This document shows positions 13,544 through 26,400 of a DNA stretch of 64,000 nt, piece after piece. Every line of letters begins with the position of its first letter. The first letter of the stretch is position 1. Where the stretch lies: assembly GCF_028389875.1 (NCBI RefSeq), contig NC_084702.1, positions 64,019,582 to 64,083,581 on the forward strand, read 5' to 3'. The notes beneath the pieces were generated by a model. It was not told where the DNA came from. It saw only the letters and a list, made by a program, of their open reading frames with translations, and ran no database searches. This DNA comes from Rhea pennata (taxonomy: Eukaryota; Chordata; Aves; Rheiformes; Rheidae). Position numbers and translations under genes: made by a program.

Positions 13544-16500
13544 AGAAGTCGGCCAAAATGTACTACCTTCATTAAAATCAGAACGTTTTGAAAATTTATT
13601 GATTTCAAGAAAAGCTACTGTAGAAATAAGTCTTTGCGTCAAAACATTTTATTGGTAAAAAGACGCAACACACCAACTCAGGAGCAAAGCTGCTGCGCTT
13701 TGTTTGGTCAGTATCAAGCAGTTTGCAATGGTTTTTAAAGCTATTTAATAGAGCAATAACCATGTGATACACCAGTAATTGTAATGCTTGCTAAGGCGTC
13801 TTTACTGACGTGACATGAATTAAAACAGTATTTTAAAAGAGAAAAAAAAATCCATAAATTCTGAAACAAAATTCAAACCCTCCAAATCCTAAACACAGAG
13901 TGGCTGCAACTTGGTACCAAACAGTACATTAACAACAGACCCAGATTTTGTTTCTGCTGTGCACTGTATCTACAAACTGTCCTGAAAACAGCCTATAGGT
14001 AATACATAGGTAATATACAGATACGTAGGCAATCTTCAAAGAAAAAAAAAAACAGTTTAACAGCTATACAACTGTCTTCCTTATTTGCAGAGAGAGAAAA
14101 AAATAAACCAACCCAACCTCTGGAGAACACTAGCATTGCTGGTTTTGCAGAATATACTATCAGCTGCTGTTTTTGGCATATATATTCAAGACAAACCTGA
14201 AAGGATACAACCCACCTTTATAAAATATTGTGTTTTCAAGAGAAATGTCCATTTGGTTTCAATTTAAGGTTCCAATACAGGCGATCTCATCACAGGGAGA
14301 CCCAGGGGTGTAAACTGAGTGATGCTTCTAGCGTGTCTAATTCCTTGTGCAGTGGCTTGCCTAAAGTTTCCTATTTGATGAGGATGTTTTTGTCACTCAC
14401 AATCTTCCTCGACTCCATTAAAGAGCTCCAGTTTTGAAATTCCCACCAGGCACGGTCAGTGCCTGGAGTTTTGCTCCACTTGCAAGTTTGTACGTATCCG
14501 TATCGCACCGTGTGCCGCCAACGCCCACGGTGCAGAGCAGTGTCCAGCTCTCCGGGATCGTCTGGCTCCGCACCCCCAGAGCCCCCTTGCTGGTTTGCGT
14601 CGCAGCTCCCCCAGCACCCGCTGGCCCCCTTGCAGTCCCGAACTCCTGGTTTGAGTCTGCCCTCTCTGCTCCGAACTCATCTCACGCACAGTCCCAATTC
14701 TGCAAAAAATCTCCCGTCTTTCATCATTTTCTACAGCCCTTACAGCCTTGGACAGGTGCCTCCCATAAATACATTCAGCTAACGTAACATAACTAGATCT
14801 GTTGTCTTCTCTCCTTCCTGCTCTCCGAGAGAATACAGAAGGATTTTTACAGCTCCATTTAATATGGCACCCTGTGCTTTTACTAACAGAAGCAAGGTCA
14901 AAGAAACGTGCAGTCCACTTCAAGTAAGTGATGAAATTCCTAGCAAGTCTAAGATTCTGGGTAATCTCTCCCTCAAAGATAGCTGTCACCCCTGCAGCGT
15001 ACGATGTGGTGAGCAGCTCCGCCGCGCCCGCAACGAGTTTTCAAGCACATCACACGCCCGCTGCACCAGGACGGTCTCTTCACAAAGGCATGCGGTAATA
15101 AACGTCCCCTTTGGACGGAAAGCAGTGTCAGAGCCTCATGCAAGGCCTCAATCTGTTTGCCTCCTTCCTACTTTAGCCAGGCCCACAAACGTTCCCACAT
15201 GGACTGCAGGCTGCGCATTGCTTACAGTAAAAAGCAAACCTACTGAACAATTATTTTTTTAAATAAAACATACAAGAAAATGTCTTGTTTTAAGAGAAAA
15301 AAGTTAGCCTAGCAATGAAGAGAACAAGAGAGCACACTATGCTTTTAAGCATGTCTAATGATCTTTTTGTGAGAAAGACTGAAAAGAGCTTTTCTTTGCT
15401 GAAGAATCTGTAACAATTCACAGTTACTAGCAGAAGAGCTGACAGAATTCCCCAACTTTTGGAACTATGGTCAGGCACACTGAAATGAATGAACCAACGA
15501 TGAGGAACTACCTATCTACAGAAAAGACTCCCAGATCCATAATATTCATACACCTAGAAGAAAGGACAGAAATTAATTCAGAGTTACTTTCTTTCTCTAA
15601 CTCCAGCATATATTACAAAAATGCTTTCAATACCACTTTCTTGAATATCAGGACTATACAATAAGGAAATATAAAACAAAAATAGGCTGGGTGAGTCTTG
15701 AACCTAATGCTCCTGTTATAAGATTACAGAAAAATGTACAAGAAGAATAGAACACAGGACAATTCCCCCAAAATACCAGGTATGAACTGAAGCATTTAAT
15801 TCACTTGAGGCAAACATTCTCGTTCTCCTTCAATAACTTTACACAGAAGTCACAAAAAAGAAAAAAAAAAAAAAAAAAAGAAGAAAAAAAAAAAAGGAGC
15901 TCTGAACTATGGGAGACTAAGCACATTATTAGAGTGGGCAGAAACACAGTGAGAAACTGCCATGCATCAGGCAAGGAGAAGGGGAAGTGCCTACCCAAAA
16001 CAGGGAGAGAACGCCTCAAACTTCTAGTTCAGAGGACACAGCTGTGCTTTCCTCTTACTTTATCTCTTGGTTACTGTCCGTGCAAAAAGGGTAAAGCGAG
16101 TGAAGCAGTACGATCTAGGTAGTCTTACATTTATGTATACACAAAAGATCGCAATCATAAAGCTCTGTGCACAGCTGTGCATAAACATTTCAGCTAGCTC
16201 TATGTTTTCAAATGGACTTTTCCAAATTTTAAACCATTAAAGACGTTTTCATATGCATTTCCAAGGACTTCAGATTTTAGTATCTTACTTTTTACTCAGA
16301 AAAGTTTAGCTACTTACTACCTGTCCATCATCAATTAAACAAACATGCCAACTTGTGGCTGCCCTGGTTCTGATGTTGTTTCAGCCTAAGGAGAACAGTG
16401 CATCCAAAATGTTGTTTCAGCTTATAATAAATAATCTGTATAGCTTGTGCGACTTTCCACTATATACTTAAAACCACATATATATGAATAGCTACTTAGG

Positions 16501-17129
16501 GTAGTTAAGTACTGATGAAGTATTTATAGATGTGCCGTCCCTGCCATGACAGACATGTTTTCTACAAAATAGGCTTACACTAGATTAATACTTTTAAGTT
16601 TTTGCCAACCTTAATAGAGAAAATATTTTTATTAATTAGTCATCAAAACCAATGTTGTGACAACAGTGGATTTCGCATCAAATTTTACAGCTGAAGAAAT
16701 GCAGCAGGGACAAGGCCCTTGCTCAGATTTTGTTACCATATGCACCCAAATACGTTGTCCCTCAAGAAGGGAACAACTAGTATATCAGAAACAAAGTTAC
16801 ATATATGTAAGTTCACGTAATTTTAATATTAATAATTAGAACTTCTCAGCTCCTCTGATTTTTTTTTTAACCTCAGCAATGTTAAAATGGACCAACATCC
16901 CAAATACATGTGTAACACATGCTATTGATTCAAGAATGACTGAAATCAGAGTTAAAATTCTACAAGATACTGTGAATCTTAGGAAACTAGTGTATTAGTA
17001 AGAAAGTAAAAGCTTAGCAGACCATACTCTTTAAAGGAAAAAAAACCCATCTGAATGTTCACATGCATACTTCTTCAGAATATTTTCACTTTGTTTTAAT
17101 AAAGTCACTATTTACTATTAAAAATGTAA

Positions 17130-17185
<56 letters not shown>

Positions 17186-20100
17186 AAATGAATTAACAGG
17201 AACTCATTTAAATTAAATTTGAAATTATAAACATAAAGACAAGTTGCAATATTTTTTCTTAAGCTAACTGGACATATAACAAGGTATTCAAACTGCTTAC
17301 CATTTGCCTTGTTCATTTAAAAACTGTTGCACTGCATATCCAAACTGCTCTCTTGATGGACCAGAAAATATTTTTGCTCCAAGAAGCCCAACGTTGTAGG
17401 CGTCACAACAATTATGAAGAATGCCTGTTAACAGAAAGATTAATGTTACCATAGAAGCAATTAAAGAAGAATTTTGATCCCATTGAAAAAAAAGCTCTTC
17501 ATCTGTGCCAGCTCCCCCTAAAAAAAAAAAAAAAAAAAAGTAGCCTTTGACATGCACAATAAAAGCAGCCTTCCTCCTACCTATAAACAACAGTATTCAT
17601 CTACTCATATGCAATGCCTGTCTAGCCCACTTCATAGGTGTTTTTCAGGCACAGATTAATGACTCATTCACTAGTTGGCTTAACAAATGCTGCACCGGTA
17701 CTAATATGAGTGTTTTAGTTGAAGAGAGACAAGAAATATGATTCAGAGGTCTTATCTTCTTCTTCCTTAAGATAGGCTTAAGGTAGAGCAAGTACATCAG
17801 TGGCATACTCAGGTACATTGAAATAAAAATCCACAGATAACAACAGTTAATACTGTTTGTACTCTATGGCCTATCTGCAGGTTATTGTTTGAAATACAGG
17901 AATAAAATTCCGACTATCTGCTGCATCAGAAAATCTACCTTTTAAAGTCATTTCAATATTACACCATAAGTGTTTGTTTTCTGTCCAAACAGTCAGAACA
18001 GTTGTCCAAACAGGAAAACTAAGAAAAATAAACATGAAAGATTTACTGCTGCATTAATATATTATGAAACTTAAACCTGAAACTGCACTTCGCTAGGATC
18101 AGGGCACTAATTGCTTTTCCTTGGGCACTCCCATGCCTAGGAGTAAGGGTATTTCGCTCCGTTTCACTCTACTCCACTTTCAGGGAGGCAGCAGGGCTGG
18201 GGATAAGGTTCTGAATGCCTCAACTTCGCAATGTGTGCGGTCCAGTTAAGCATTCGTAAAGGACCTGATTTCTTTATAAACAGAAGTTGTACATGGACAT
18301 CAGGGAGAGATGCTCCCCGTTATAGAAGCTGCAGGAAAAGGGCTGGAGGTTCCTAATACCTGTGTATAGATGATTTCTTCTGCCCCTGCTTGGAGGTGGA
18401 AGAACTGAGACTATGGTAGGATCCCTAGACTAAGGCTACAGATCAGCTGAGGACACTTTAGGGCTCATAACAATCCTCCAGAAAGGGCAATTAAGGAAGA
18501 AATCATGACCTATCATACTACTGTATAGTTACTGCCTCAGATTTCCTGGTGAGATGAGTTCACAGAGTTGCTCACTGGTTAAACAATGTCCCTTGTATTT
18601 TCCCTCCCTTCCTGTGTACCCTGACAGAATGAGTTTTATCTATTCTACATGTAAAATCTCTCTCAGTCATTTAATAAGTTATTACATGGTGAAGTGGTGA
18701 TCTTTATGACCTATCCCATGTAAGAGCAGGGATCCTTTAAACAGATATGATCTTTGGCATCTTAAAAATCTTAGTTCAAGTTCAAAGAAGTTTGATAACA
18801 TCAAATAATCAATCATCATCATCGTGACAGCATATCACAGTCACAACTGCATGTTAAAAAATGTCAATTTTGTATCTTAGCCCATGCAATAGTAAATACA
18901 AATGTCACTAGCAGGAGATTAAATACAACTCACATGCATAGTTTCTACTTTCTGACCATGAACTCAAAACAGGAAATCATACATTAGTCATTTCAAACAA
19001 CTACTATCTACAGCTGGCTTCTGGAAAGCAAGTAATCACCCTTTGCTAAAAAACCATAGTTCCTTGAGTAACACCATTAGAGATAACAATTTTTTCCGCA
19101 GTCATGTTATTCAAGACCGGAGAAGAGAGTATGTACAGCCATATCAATCAGTGTGTTTTGCAATACTTTTGAAACTAATCATAACCACATAAATTCATAG
19201 TTCAAGTCTGGGTTTTGGCAAGAAGGACAGACATTAACTATATAAAAATTAGAATACTATAGAATTTTTGCCAGCAATTCTTCAGTGATTAATGTAGTTG
19301 CATTTTATCAAATTATCTTGCTTATGCCACTTCCTAGGTTTATTTTTGTGTCTGTTGATTTTAAAATGTATTATCCTCAGTCAGAAATCAAGTATAATTT
19401 AGCAGTGCCTCATTCTTAGAGGCCACAGGAGACTACTTCTGATGGGTAGGTGATTTCATATTTCTCTGCTCTTGGCTCTTCACACTTTCCTCTGCCACAT
19501 CTACTGTTGGCCACCAATCTTCCCAATAAATCGAGTAAAGAGGGGTCCTGTCAGGCACTAACGCTCCTGTGTTTCAAAGTATGTGTTATATCCACCCTGC
19601 TAGCCAAATTCTAATTTTGCTGAACGTATTCTGCCCAAGTGCTCTGGCCAACTGAGATGCAGCTGCATTGGAGATGTTTCCTTTCTATAGTTTCATTAAA
19701 CGCTAGAGCCAGGTCAGAGGTGTCCAGCACTGGATAAAACTACAGAGACTAGGTATCGCAGCTGCCAGCCCAGGTGAAGATCCCCACGCTGGGTCAGATT
19801 CACATAGAAGACGGCAACAAACCTGCCTGGGCTTGACGAGACACGCAGGCAGCCCTGCGCGCCCACAGCTCCTTGCACCCTCCCCGTTCCTCCCGGGGTC
19901 ACTGCGCCGAGAGGTGCTGCCCACCACCCGACGCCCCAGCACAAAGACTGTCCTCCTCCTTCTGATGTGTGATGGCGTGGGATTTCCAGCGCCTCGCTCG
20001 CCGTCGGACTGCACGGACTACGCAGCAGCCACAGCCTCTCTGCAGGGACTTGGGCCTTGCTGCCAAATTCGGTGGGTCTCCAGGAGACCGCTCCTACATT

Positions 20101-23100
20101 CTTGCTCCCTCTGAGATAGGGGCTGAATCTGAGGAGCAAAGGCAGCGCCTTGCCAGGAGAAGCCCTGGGAGACCCAGCAGCCCCAGGGATCCTCTGGCCC
20201 TCGAGATGAAGGGCAGCATCGCTTAGCAGGGCGGCTCTGTCCCCCTGCATATGTCCAGCAGTCCGTACGTATGCACATCCATCCTGGGCCAGGCTGGGGC
20301 GTCCTGCCAGCAGGCTGGGCAGCCCAGCATGCAGGCTCATGCCTCCCACTCCCTTCTCCCCCACCAAAGACACCGTTTCACAGGTCCTCTCCATTTTTCA
20401 AGCTGCAACTGAGGCCATGTATCAGGGAGCAAATTCAGCCTGGGCACCAGCTACCCCAGGCAACACTGCTGGAACAACGTGGGCTCCTCCACCTGCCCCA
20501 ATGTTGCCAAGGAGTTGCAAGGGTCCAAGGGATCGGGAGCTGCGGGGCAGAGCTCAGGTGGGGACCAGCAGCCCAGGGTGGGCTGAAGGGGGGCCAGGGC
20601 CTGGGGGTTGCTCTTTAAGGGTAAGAATTTTTACATGGAACAGTGAGGGGGGGGGGAAGAAAAATCAGATCGTTGTTCACTTCTCAAAACTGCCTCCGTC
20701 ATCCTTTCCTTCTGGCCAGGCAGCCAGTCAAGAATAGCAAAAAGAAAAAAAAGAAAAAAAAAAGAAAAAAAAGAAAAATAAAAGAGCCACCAGAAAGCCC
20801 ACCTCTGAAGATACACTGTCATCGCAAACACTCCTGGGGGTCTGCTCTGCCTCTCGCTCATGATTACCTTGCAAAATCCAAGTAGAAAAGCTGGTGACCA
20901 CACACTGACTCACCACAAACAGTATCAAGCAAACCATAGTGTCACCATATTTGAATCACAGTCATTTTAAATTCTACATCCTGATAATTGTTAGCAGGTT
21001 TTTGATTTTACATCTACTCCATACAAAAGTTTGTTGTTATGGACTTGGTGACGTCCAGAGAAGAGTAACACACTAGGCATTTTTCCTGCCTTTTTCCTCC
21101 ATCTTATACAGTGCTTACACTATAAGTAGATCTTTCTTCTGCTTTCTGCATCTATCTAAATACAGTATTCAGAAATCCGAGCATTTGTAGCCAAAAAAAG
21201 AGAAAACACTAAGTTTTCTCCAAAACTATTTTAAGCCTGCGCCAGAATAAAAGGCTCTCTTATGCATTAAAAGGGTGCCAATCCGTGCAGCATCTAGGTT
21301 GAAAGCACTGTATATTCCTAGCTGGAAAGATGCAGTAGCTGTTGATGCCTTCAGGCAATGAGCTTGCATAAATTAAGAGTCTCAAAATACGCAAAGCCAA
21401 CGCTCTGGGGTTTAATGGCGTTTGGTGACAGAATTCTAGTTTGCGACCTGAAAATCAAGGAGCAAGGCAAGCAAAAATGCACTTCCTACTGTCCGTCCCT
21501 AAAGGCTGCTTAATTCAGCCAAAGCAGCAGACTGCAGGGAACAAAGGACGCGAGACCCAAGCCTTAAACCACTGAAGGCTCCTCCGGAGGCTTCAAAAGC
21601 CGCTGCTTCTGTCCGTTGACAGCAAGGGGAGTTTGGACATTTTGGTTTAAAGAGGACCGCTTCACTGAGCAGACTCATTCCCAGACTTACGCTTCAGACA
21701 GAAAAGTTAGAAAAAAATATCCTTAATGGGAGAAAAGGAATCCAGGAAGCTTTCCAGTAAAACTCCAGTATCTTTTTGCGTTGCATTTTTTCTTCTGGTA
21801 TTGCCCGCATTTTAACAACCGTATTCTAGTACATACGACAGAAGCTGTAATGTAAGAGCGCAGCTGCTTTTGTAAGTCTGCATTAACATTTTCCTGCTGC
21901 TTGTAGAATGAAAAGTAATACATGTTCTGACTGTGCACCTTTAAGTCTGAACATGTGGGAATTCTTCTGCAACTATAAATGACATGTCTAATGCTGGCTA
22001 TAATGACTTCTCTTTACTGCTGTTAAAGTACAAGCTGAAGCAAGCATTTTTTGAAGTAATAGCTCATATACGGTATACCCAGTTTATAGTTGTTTGGATT
22101 TTGTATGCAAAATTAAATAAAAAGAACTCGCAACTAAGTGAGCAAGCAAAAAAAATATCCATTGTAATCCATCATTTAATGTCATGATTATGATAATTCT
22201 GTAGTTGTAAACCCTTATTCAGATTAGTCAGTATAACATAAAAGCTTTTTTTAAAAAAATAGGATGAGAAGCTACAAAGTGAAATAAGATTTTTGTATAT
22301 GCTTGCTTGATTTATGATGTAAGCTTATCAACTTGTAATAAAATGTACTAAAAAGATTATTAGTCTGTCTTGTGTCATAGTAGGTGTCATAACAAATGTG
22401 TCATTTTGTTTTCTAAATATTAAAACCAAATTTTTACTGCTGTTATATTACACTGAAAAGTTGATGCTCTAATTTAAGATGGTGGAGATATATCACAGAA
22501 TCATACAATGATACAGACTCAATTATAAGAAATCTCCACTTTGATTAAAATAGCTGGTTAAACAGAGGCATTTACTGCTATCATCTGGAGTTTGCACTAG
22601 AGAGCAATAGTATATAGTATAAAGCAGTATAAAGACAAAAAAACACATAGTGGAATTCAACCACTGAATCTGCAAGGACTCCTTTTATGCTACACATTGG
22701 TTATAAACTTAGCATTAATCTTGCTAGTAGAAACTTTATGATAAAGGGAAATACAACTTTTTTTCCCCTCAACAGTAGGCATCCTCTTTATCAAACATCT
22801 ATCAGGTATGTTACCAAAACCAAAAAAGTTCATCATATAATTGAGCTAAAGCTAACATTTGTTTTTTTAAATTGAGCATTCACTCCGCTAATGAAGCCAG
22901 GAAAGGAAACCGCAACAGCCCCACTGTGCGCTCTGTAACACGAACACCGCTGCCAATAGTGTCCGTCGTGCTGCACCGCAGCTCCACGTCTCCGTCCGGG
23001 ACGGCGAAGCGGGCACTGACAAACACCACCAGCAGCCCCCCGTCAGCCACGTCTGTCATCACGCATTAAGGATTTTCAACAGCAACAATAAGGTGCTAGA

Positions 23101-23428
23101 ATGAGTTCCCCGTCTGTTATATAAAGCATACAGAACAGTTGTACCTCACTTTGGAAAGGAAAAAAGAAAATGGAAAGCAAGGAGGGGTTAAACAAGTAGT
23201 CACTAAAGAGAAATGCCATAACCTACCATTATGATAAAGAGATGGCATTATTACGTGCATTCTTGGATTTTTTTTTCAAGACCTTGAAGTGTTTTGAAAA
23301 AAAAACAGAATAGCAAGAAAATCCTCTCTGGATTGTCTGCTTCCTGAAGCAGTTTCATAGATTGGCAGCCAGTAAGAGGTGTATAGCCTACTTTGCCTTA
23401 ATTGCTCAGTCTAGTTTTTCTTTTCTCT

Positions 23429-23480
<52 letters not shown>

Positions 23481-26400
23481 GGGGGGGGAAGCATTTAATA
23501 TTTCCAGAAGGTGGCCTTAACTTGCCTTTTATGTTCATCTGTTCCAGCACAGTCACTACAATGTAAAACAATTTCCACAAAGAAAATACTCTCAGTCTCA
23601 AGGATTTTTTCCTCCAAGTAACACTCATCAGATGGGCCTCAAACCCCCCCTTTACTGTCTGCTGGGATAGACAAAAGGAAACTGGGCAGGGGGAGAGAGA
23701 ACTAAAAACTCTTGGTTCCCTCCAGTTTTGTCTCCCAGTGAACTGTGCACTCTAGCTGAAGCTATCTCCACATTTGTGGCATTTATAAAAGCTCTCCCTA
23801 GGATAGTTTTTCTGGCTTCTTTTATTATTGCCTTGGATCTTTTCATTTGTCAGGGAATTTGTAAAGGCAGTTTTGTCTCACTCCAGTACCCAATTGGCTA
23901 TTATTTTTACCCTTCTGCAAAAATTAAATGAATTTGGACAAGAAGTTCAAAATCTAGCAAGGGAGTAGAGGCACCTACAAATACCACCCCCACTATAATT
24001 GCCTACTGCCCTTGAAAAACTAGGTATAAAATAAATAGAATGATGGCAGAAAGGGAAAGCAGGAAAGTTATAAGAGAGCAGTCAAGTAGTACTTGTTTCA
24101 TATTAAATATATTTAGTGCTATTCTATTGCAAGCTACAAAATGGCATATTTTACTGTAGGAGTAAAGTTACTCTCTTATTGTTCACAGGCTATGTTGTCA
24201 GTCCAATAATTCAGCTGGAATTAGCCAACAGTTCCTACAGAATGAACACCGTAATTTGACCACCTTTTGTAATACATTTTGTTTTTAAAGTTCTATTGAC
24301 AACACTGATTACATAAAGGATAAAAGAACCAGCTTGCACTGCAGCAGATACTCATTTCAGCTTCTAGAAGCCATCAAATAATTCACACCGCAATAAGATT
24401 GTTCAGGGAGTAAATCCACCCTCAAACCCCCTTTTCTTCCCTCAACATAGTTTTCAGCCTTATGCACTCCACTGCATTACTTGTGCATGCACTACATGCA
24501 TGTAATGCATGCAACAGTGACACCAAATAAAGTTCATTTCATGTAATACAAGTAATTTGATGTTTGTTGCATTGTTTTAGGAGTTTTCCTGTAGTCAATA
24601 TGAAATATATTTTTGCTTTATTTTTAGCATACTAGGACAGAGCTACATGGAATCTAAGTCATCTGCTGCAGAATGAAGGATTACTTGTAACTGAGAACGG
24701 AAGGAACATTAACTTAACCTGCTGTGATCAGGATAAGCAAAAAAACAAGGCAATTTCTCATTATTTTTTTCCTGTATATTTATTTCTCTACTGTTTGTGA
24801 ATTTTTCTCCAATATGCAAAACCCTATCAGTCTATACCCACAGGGGCGGTTAAAAATGTCCAGCATATGCATGGAAACACGACATTTATGAATTACAGTT
24901 ACTCTGTTTTTAAGTTGAATGGATTTATTATTGAGAATGCCCCTCCAAATAAAAACAATGTGGACTTCTGAAAGAAAGTAGAAAGAAAGGAATGCAACTG
25001 CCAAACGACTGGATTCTTTGTGCTAAAAATCAAAGCATCCTATGACTCTCTCTTCCATTACTCTGTTGATACTTCATCTTGCTTACATAAGTCTTAGAAG
25101 ATGAGTCCCAATTGTTTTACTGTCTCCTCTATTTGGTGTATTTTCTTTTATCCTGAGACCTGTTTTCTTCCCAGCAGCTAAATTATCTGAAACTATTTAA
25201 TAATTAGTAGAGATTACAAGGTTTAGTGAAGAGATGAATTAGAAGCCATGACCAAAAAATCCCCAACCCATTAACAATGCCTCATTTAGTAAGAAATTGT
25301 CCCTTCCCCTCCTCTTCCCCCCTCCAAAGTTTTTTTGGCTCCATTGGCTAACTACTGCTTCCTGGAAGTAGGTCAACGTGGAGTTTGGGAGCTTCAGAGT
25401 GTGTAAAAGTGAGTCATTGCCTTCATATTGCAACTGTTTATCACATGAGAAGCAGCACGAGGAGTTACCAATGACCTGTTATAACAGCAAAGAGAACACA
25501 AAACAACACACAAATTGTAAATGAGAAGTTGAGGAGACTGGGATAGCACGACTAGAAGCGACGCATTTTACTGTTCTGTCACTACCGCAGCCTAAGAAAG
25601 CTATTTAAATTTACCCACAGCTGCACTAGTTACTCAGGAAGAGTTGTGTTTCACTTGATAACTCTGCATCTGTGCCCCACGTCGTTCTCCTCTGTTCCCA
25701 GGACAGAGGAATAACCTGCCCTTTATCTGGAATTAAGAAAACGCAACAATCCACTGTATGTACAAGGGCAGTGTCCTAAGTCATGCCTAAGAAAAGTTCC
25801 TGTAGGACTGACAACTTCCTGTGTATTTTTAATAAAGACAGCAAGTATTCAAATCCACTCAGTTTTATTACCCTGGCATGCTTCCATCATTAAGTTCAGT
25901 GGGAATAAATTACTTTTATAGAAAACTCGCACATATTGCATCTTATTAAACTGACTCGCAAGTTTCTCTTTCTTCTTAATCTTGGTAAAACAAACAAGAG
26001 TGTTTTGGCTTAGTCCTTAAACTATCACAGTTTGTCCTCAGCAATAGCACAGGGATTAAAAATACACAAGGCTAACAAGTTTACAGACGTAAATACAACA
26101 TCTGTATTTAGATTACTGGCTTCACAAGTAATGATCATAAAAAAGACTTCATGTGCTTCCCTATGATAAAAACTGACTTCTCACATGGCATTTCACTCTA
26201 GCTTTCTCCTCCCTCACATTCACATTATCAGCTGTTGACCATTTTTTTTTTTAAACAGTGATATTTCCAAAAATAGGCAGAGAAGCATGAGCTGTATTAA
26301 GACTGAAAGAGAGGAAATGTATGTCATTATACAGAAACCAAAGCAACTTACCTCTCTGTACCTTGTGAACTGCATTTGGTCCTAGCTGCTATGAAAGCAC

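Larger units (their letters stand above)
7582..17300 (-). other. ITGA2: ITGA2 intron 2
   Basis: 9.7 kb between exons 2 and 3. It contains the CR1 LINE copy (9,540-10,505), an AAAAT repeat (12,109-12,137), A tracts at 13,515 and 15,854, a GC- and CpG-enriched patch (about 14,440-15,130), and an (AT)24 microsatellite near the exon 2 donor. No other exon was supported. Confidence 0.85.

Noticed and set aside
19714..20394. 226-codon minus-strand frame in ITGA2 intron 1
   Set aside because: No recognisable domain, overlapping frames on the other strand, and GC-rich composition explain it.
22490..22530. Possible CR1 3' end (ATCACAGAATCATACAATGA)
   Set aside because: The first 20 nt resemble the CR1 tail, but similarity is lost at once afterwards; too short to call.
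22880..23069. Short frames on both strands in the CpG-dense segment taken as a gene
   Set aside because: 60-65 codons with no recognised family and no splice or promoter support. Kept only as a compositional oddity.
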